In this document: positions 5,946 through 7,809 of the stretch, piece by piece
How the letters are laid out: the number at the start of each line of letters is the position of its first letter
How positions within the stretch are numbered: position 1 is the stretch's first letter
Assembly (NCBI GenBank): GCA_013336205.1
Contig: JAAXUD010000108.1
Span: 1-7,809, forward strand
Origin: Lentimicrobium sp.
Lineage (GTDB): Bacteria; Bacteroidota; Bacteroidia; Bacteroidales; Lentimicrobiaceae
Direction of reading: 5' to 3'
Length of the DNA stretch: 7,809 nucleotides
The notes under the pieces: model-generated
What the model was told of the DNA's origin: nothing
Databases searched by the model: none
The model's input: the letters and a program-made list of their open reading frames with translations, nothing else
Position numbers and translations under genes: made by a program

Positions 5946-6845
5946 TTAACATTCAATCCCGTTTTCTTTCAATTCATTTATAAATCCTGCAATCGTGTTT
6001 TGCGCTGCTTTATTTACTTTCACAACTGGAAGCCTGAGGTGATTCTGAACCAGTTTCATTGTTTCGAGTGCCGCTTTTATCCCTCCCGGACTGCCATCGG
6101 CGAAAAGAGAATCAATCACCGGAAGCAGCTGATAATGAAGTTTTCTGGCCTCCTCAAATTGTCCTTTTAAGGCAGCCCTGACCATTTTTGAGAATGTAAG
6201 TGGAAAAGCATTGGCTACTACTGAAATTACTCCATCAGCTCCAGCGGCTATCAATGGTAAAGTGATTCCATCATCGCCTGAAATAACCAGAAAACCCCTG
6301 GGTTTGTTCCTGATAATTTCCATTATCTGACTGAGACTTCCGGATGCTTCTTTCACTCCAATAATATTCTCAAACTCAGTTGCCAGTTCAATGGTAGTTT
6401 CTGGTTTCATGTTTACACTCGTCCTTCCCGGAACATTGTAAAGTATCACCGGCACCGGGCTGGCACTGGAAATGTGTTTATAATGCAAATAAAGCCCTCT
6501 TTGAGTAGGTTTATTATAATAAGGAGTAACCGAGAGAATTGCATCTATTCCTTCGAAATCATTGCTGCTTAACTGATTAACAACTTCCTGGGTATTATTT
6601 CCACCCACACCCTGAACTATTGGAACACGTTTGCTAACAACATCTTTCACAAATCCAACCACTGCATTTTTTTCATCCTTCGAAAGTGTGGCAGCCTCAC
6701 CGGTTGTTCCAAGCACCACCAGATAGTCAACTTTATTGACGATTGTATGCTCTATAAGCTTTTCAAGAGAGCCAAAATCAATAGTTCCCTGTTTATGAAA
6801 GGGTGTTACCAATGCTACTCCTGTTCCGGTAAATTTTGCAGCCAT
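5946..6845 (-). CDS. dapA: 4-hydroxy-tetrahydrodipicolinate synthase
   Basis: DapA condenses pyruvate with L-aspartate semialdehyde, the first committed step of lysine and diaminopimelate synthesis in the cytoplasm. The 299-residue length is normal for this TIM-barrel family. GTTGEAATL at 46-54 provides the threonines of the proton relay, and TPYYNKP at 107-113 the tyrosine contributed across the dimer. YNVPGRT at 136-142 holds the catalytic Tyr136 and the carboxylate-binding Arg141. GVKEASG at 163-169 holds the Schiff-base Lys165. This combination separates DapA from N-acetylneuraminate lyase and other relatives, although the family is broad. The ATG at 6845 follows an AAAAAGAAA stretch acting as a purine-rich ribosome site. 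The DUF6913-type gene lies 48 nt upstream and the secreted carboxypeptidase 24 nt downstream, with no terminator between, so one transcript is plausible. Confidence 0.94.
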   Translation of the reverse strand: MAAKFTGTGVALVTPFHKQGTIDFGSLEKLIEHTIVNKVDYLVVLGTTGEAATLSKDEKNAVVGFVKDVVSKRVPIVQGVGGNNTQEVVNQLSSNDFEGIDAILSVTPYYNKPTQRGLYLHYKHISSASPVPVILYNVPGRTSVNMKPETTIELATEFENIIGVKEASGSLSQIMEIIRNKPRGFLVISGDDGITLPLIAAGADGVISVVANAFPLTFSKMVRAALKGQFEEARKLHYQLLPVIDSLFADGSPGGIKAALETMKLVQNHLRLPVVKVNKAAQNTIAGFINELKENGIEC

Positions 6846-6893
6846 TGTAATTTCTTTTTAGGTTAATAATAAACTAATGTTTTCAATACTCCC

Positions 6894-7442
6894 CTATTCG
6901 AATTTAAAAGTACTGGTATAGTGAATCAGTTGCTTAATAAAGTCATCACTTTCAATAGGTTCCATGGTTTCAATAACAAGATCATAAGGAAGGTTTTCTT
7001 CTCCTGTTGATCTGCCAATTTTAAAACCGGCTTTCGACTTAGTTGCAATATAGTGAAGCGGAAAATCTGAAATTGTTCCCAGGTCTATAAGCATATCAAA
7101 TTCCTGCGCTATAAACCTTGTGACAAATTCCGCTTTAGGTCGGTAAAATATATCTAAATCACCGGGCATGATCAGATCATAAGCAAGTTTCTGTGCGTAG
7201 TAAGGGGGTAGTTTCCTGTATTTATACAATCCGATTACCTGAACTTTTTTTCCGGCATTATATAAATCACGGGAAAATTTACTTACCCGCTCATAATCAG
7301 CTTCTGATTGCATATTGAATAATATGCCAATTTCTTTGGCAGCTTCCAGATTCATTGCTTTCCGCCTTCGCTGAATCCTGGCAATTTCTTTTCTTAGCGA
7401 CCTCTTACCCAATGAGATCCTTATATCAGTGATGAAACCCAA
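6894..7442 (-). CDS. DUF6913-type conserved Bacteroidota protein
   Basis: This 182-residue soluble protein matches my recollection of a family of unknown function (DUF6913) that is found in Bacteroidota, often beside dapA. It has a very basic N-terminus (RSLRKEIARIQRRRK, 14-28), then EIGILFN (37-43), an alpha/beta-looking middle with VQVIGLYKYRKLP (68-79), and FDMLIDLGTISDFPLHYIA (115-133) leading to KSKAGFKIGR (135-144). That last stretch superficially resembles the nucleotide-sugar fold of heptosyltransferase-like proteins, but no catalytic residues can be assigned. The start is TTG at 7442. No ATG occurs upstream before an in-frame TAA, and the next ATG (Met30) would remove the basic region. 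Purine-rich AAAAAGAAAG directly precedes the TTG. It is probably the first gene of a cluster with dapA. No signal peptide or membrane span is seen. Confidence 0.72.
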   Translation of the reverse strand: MGFITDIRISLGKRSLRKEIARIQRRRKAMNLEAAKEIGILFNMQSEADYERVSKFSRDLYNAGKKVQVIGLYKYRKLPPYYAQKLAYDLIMPGDLDIFYRPKAEFVTRFIAQEFDMLIDLGTISDFPLHYIATKSKAGFKIGRSTGEENLPYDLVIETMEPIESDDFIKQLIHYTSTFKFE

Positions 7443-7566
7443 CTTTCTTTTTATGTATTAAATGAGAAATCAAGCAAATCTCCGGTTGTCCCTGCATTTC
7501 CGGCAGAATTGTAACAAAAAAGAACAGGGCATAAAATTATAAAACAAAAGCGATAAAACGCCTGCA

Positions 7567-7584
7567 TTTTTAAATATTTAAAAA
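7567..7584. repeat. AT-only 18-bp palindrome after the flavin reductase gene
   Basis: TTTTTAAATATTTAAAAA is a perfect palindrome just after the flavin reductase stop codon, read on the minus strand. It contains no G or C, so a stable terminator hairpin is unlikely, although the run of A and T could help RNA release. Such symmetry can arise by chance in AT-rich spacers. The rest of the 143-bp spacer (7443-7585) shows CCTGCATTT twice, 70 bp apart (7491-7499, 7561-7569), and no convincing promoter. Confidence 0.35.
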
Positions 7585-7585
7585 A

Positions 7586-7809
7586 CTATTCCTCCCTTAT
7601 TCCACTATAGATAATTTCACCAATGTACAAGCGATGAAAATCCTTTGACGGGTAGTTCTTTATTATCTCAGGACTTAGAAATCCATCCGGATTCAGGTCC
7701 TGATAATAGATTTTCCTGCATTCCAATATCAAACCTGCTTCTTTAAAGGCAACGGAACCAGCCTCAGTGACAACAGGTGTAAGTCCCGTTTCCTTTGCCT
7801 TATCAACAT
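7586..7809 (-). CDS. Flavin reductase family protein, C-terminal part (5' end off the window)
   Basis: An open minus-strand frame enters from the right edge and ends at TAG 7586-7588, giving 73 visible residues. It reads DKAKETGLTPV, then a segment ending LILECRKIYYQDLNP, then PSKDFHRLYIGEI near the C-terminus. This pattern fits the end of split-barrel flavin reductase (FMN/NAD(P)H-binding) proteins: a helix with GLTPV, a strand with a conserved Glu-Cys, and a final strand with a YIGEI-type motif. Such proteins reduce flavin with NAD(P)H or bind FMN in the cytoplasm. The substrate and full domain cannot be judged because the N-terminal half with the flavin-binding loop is outside the window. 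The gene ends 143 bp before the DUF6913-type gene on the same strand, so a separate transcript is likely. Confidence 0.7.
   Translation of the reverse strand, partial: VDKAKETGLTPVVTEAGSVAFKEAGLILECRKIYYQDLNPDGFLSPEIIKNYPSKDFHRLYIGEIIYSGIREE

Overview
The window looks like chromosomal DNA of a Bacteroidota species, probably a free-living relative of Bacteroidales/Marinilabiliales or Flavobacteriia. The evidence is a secreted peptidase with a C-terminal domain of the type IX secretion system (T9SS) kind, a lipoprotein with an acidic motif after the lipid cysteine that resembles the Bacteroidota surface-export signal, a CarboxypepD_reg-like domain of the kind found at the N-terminus of TonB-dependent receptors, a DUF6913-type protein beside dapA, weak Shine-Dalgarno sequences and moderate-to-low GC. 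No rRNA, tRNA, CRISPR array, transposase or phage gene is visible.

Layout. (1) 1-478, + strand: C-terminal half of an ADP-heptose epimerase (hldD), cut by the left edge. (2) 483-2222, - strand: a surface lipoprotein with an Ig-like domain and a predicted beta-helix, a hairpin, then a short remnant of a TonB-dependent receptor that ends 4 nt from the hldD stop. (3) 2229-2783: a gene-free stretch of about 550 bp with seven perfect AAGGTT hexamers, an imperfect stem-loop beside them and an 18-bp inverted repeat. (4) 2784-3614, + strand: an unrecognised multi-pass membrane protein. It converges with (5) at zero distance, the two stop codons abutting as TAGCTA. (5) 3615-7442, - strand: a tight cluster read as DUF6913 protein, dapA, then a large secreted M14 zinc carboxypeptidase. 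(6) 7586-7809, - strand: C-terminal part of a flavin reductase family protein, cut by the right edge.

How the genes fit together. DUF6913 and dapA are separated by 48 nt, and dapA and the peptidase by 24 nt, so the three may share a transcript. DapA is cytoplasmic lysine/diaminopimelate biosynthesis, while the peptidase is exported and probably anchored at or released from the surface. The lipoprotein plus TonB-receptor remnant looks like a former outer-membrane uptake pair that has lost its transporter, probably by a deletion or rearrangement ending beside hldD.

I did not find a clearly new multi-gene system. The points most worth a second look are the truncated receptor with an acidic tail at the hldD junction, the hexamer array with its flanking stem-loop (possibly a dispersed repeat), and a perfect 10-bp GC-rich hairpin inside the membrane-protein gene that may terminate the convergent peptidase transcript. 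Two computed ORF starts use TTG. I moved the peptidase start to an ATG 12 nt downstream and kept TTG for the DUF6913 gene.
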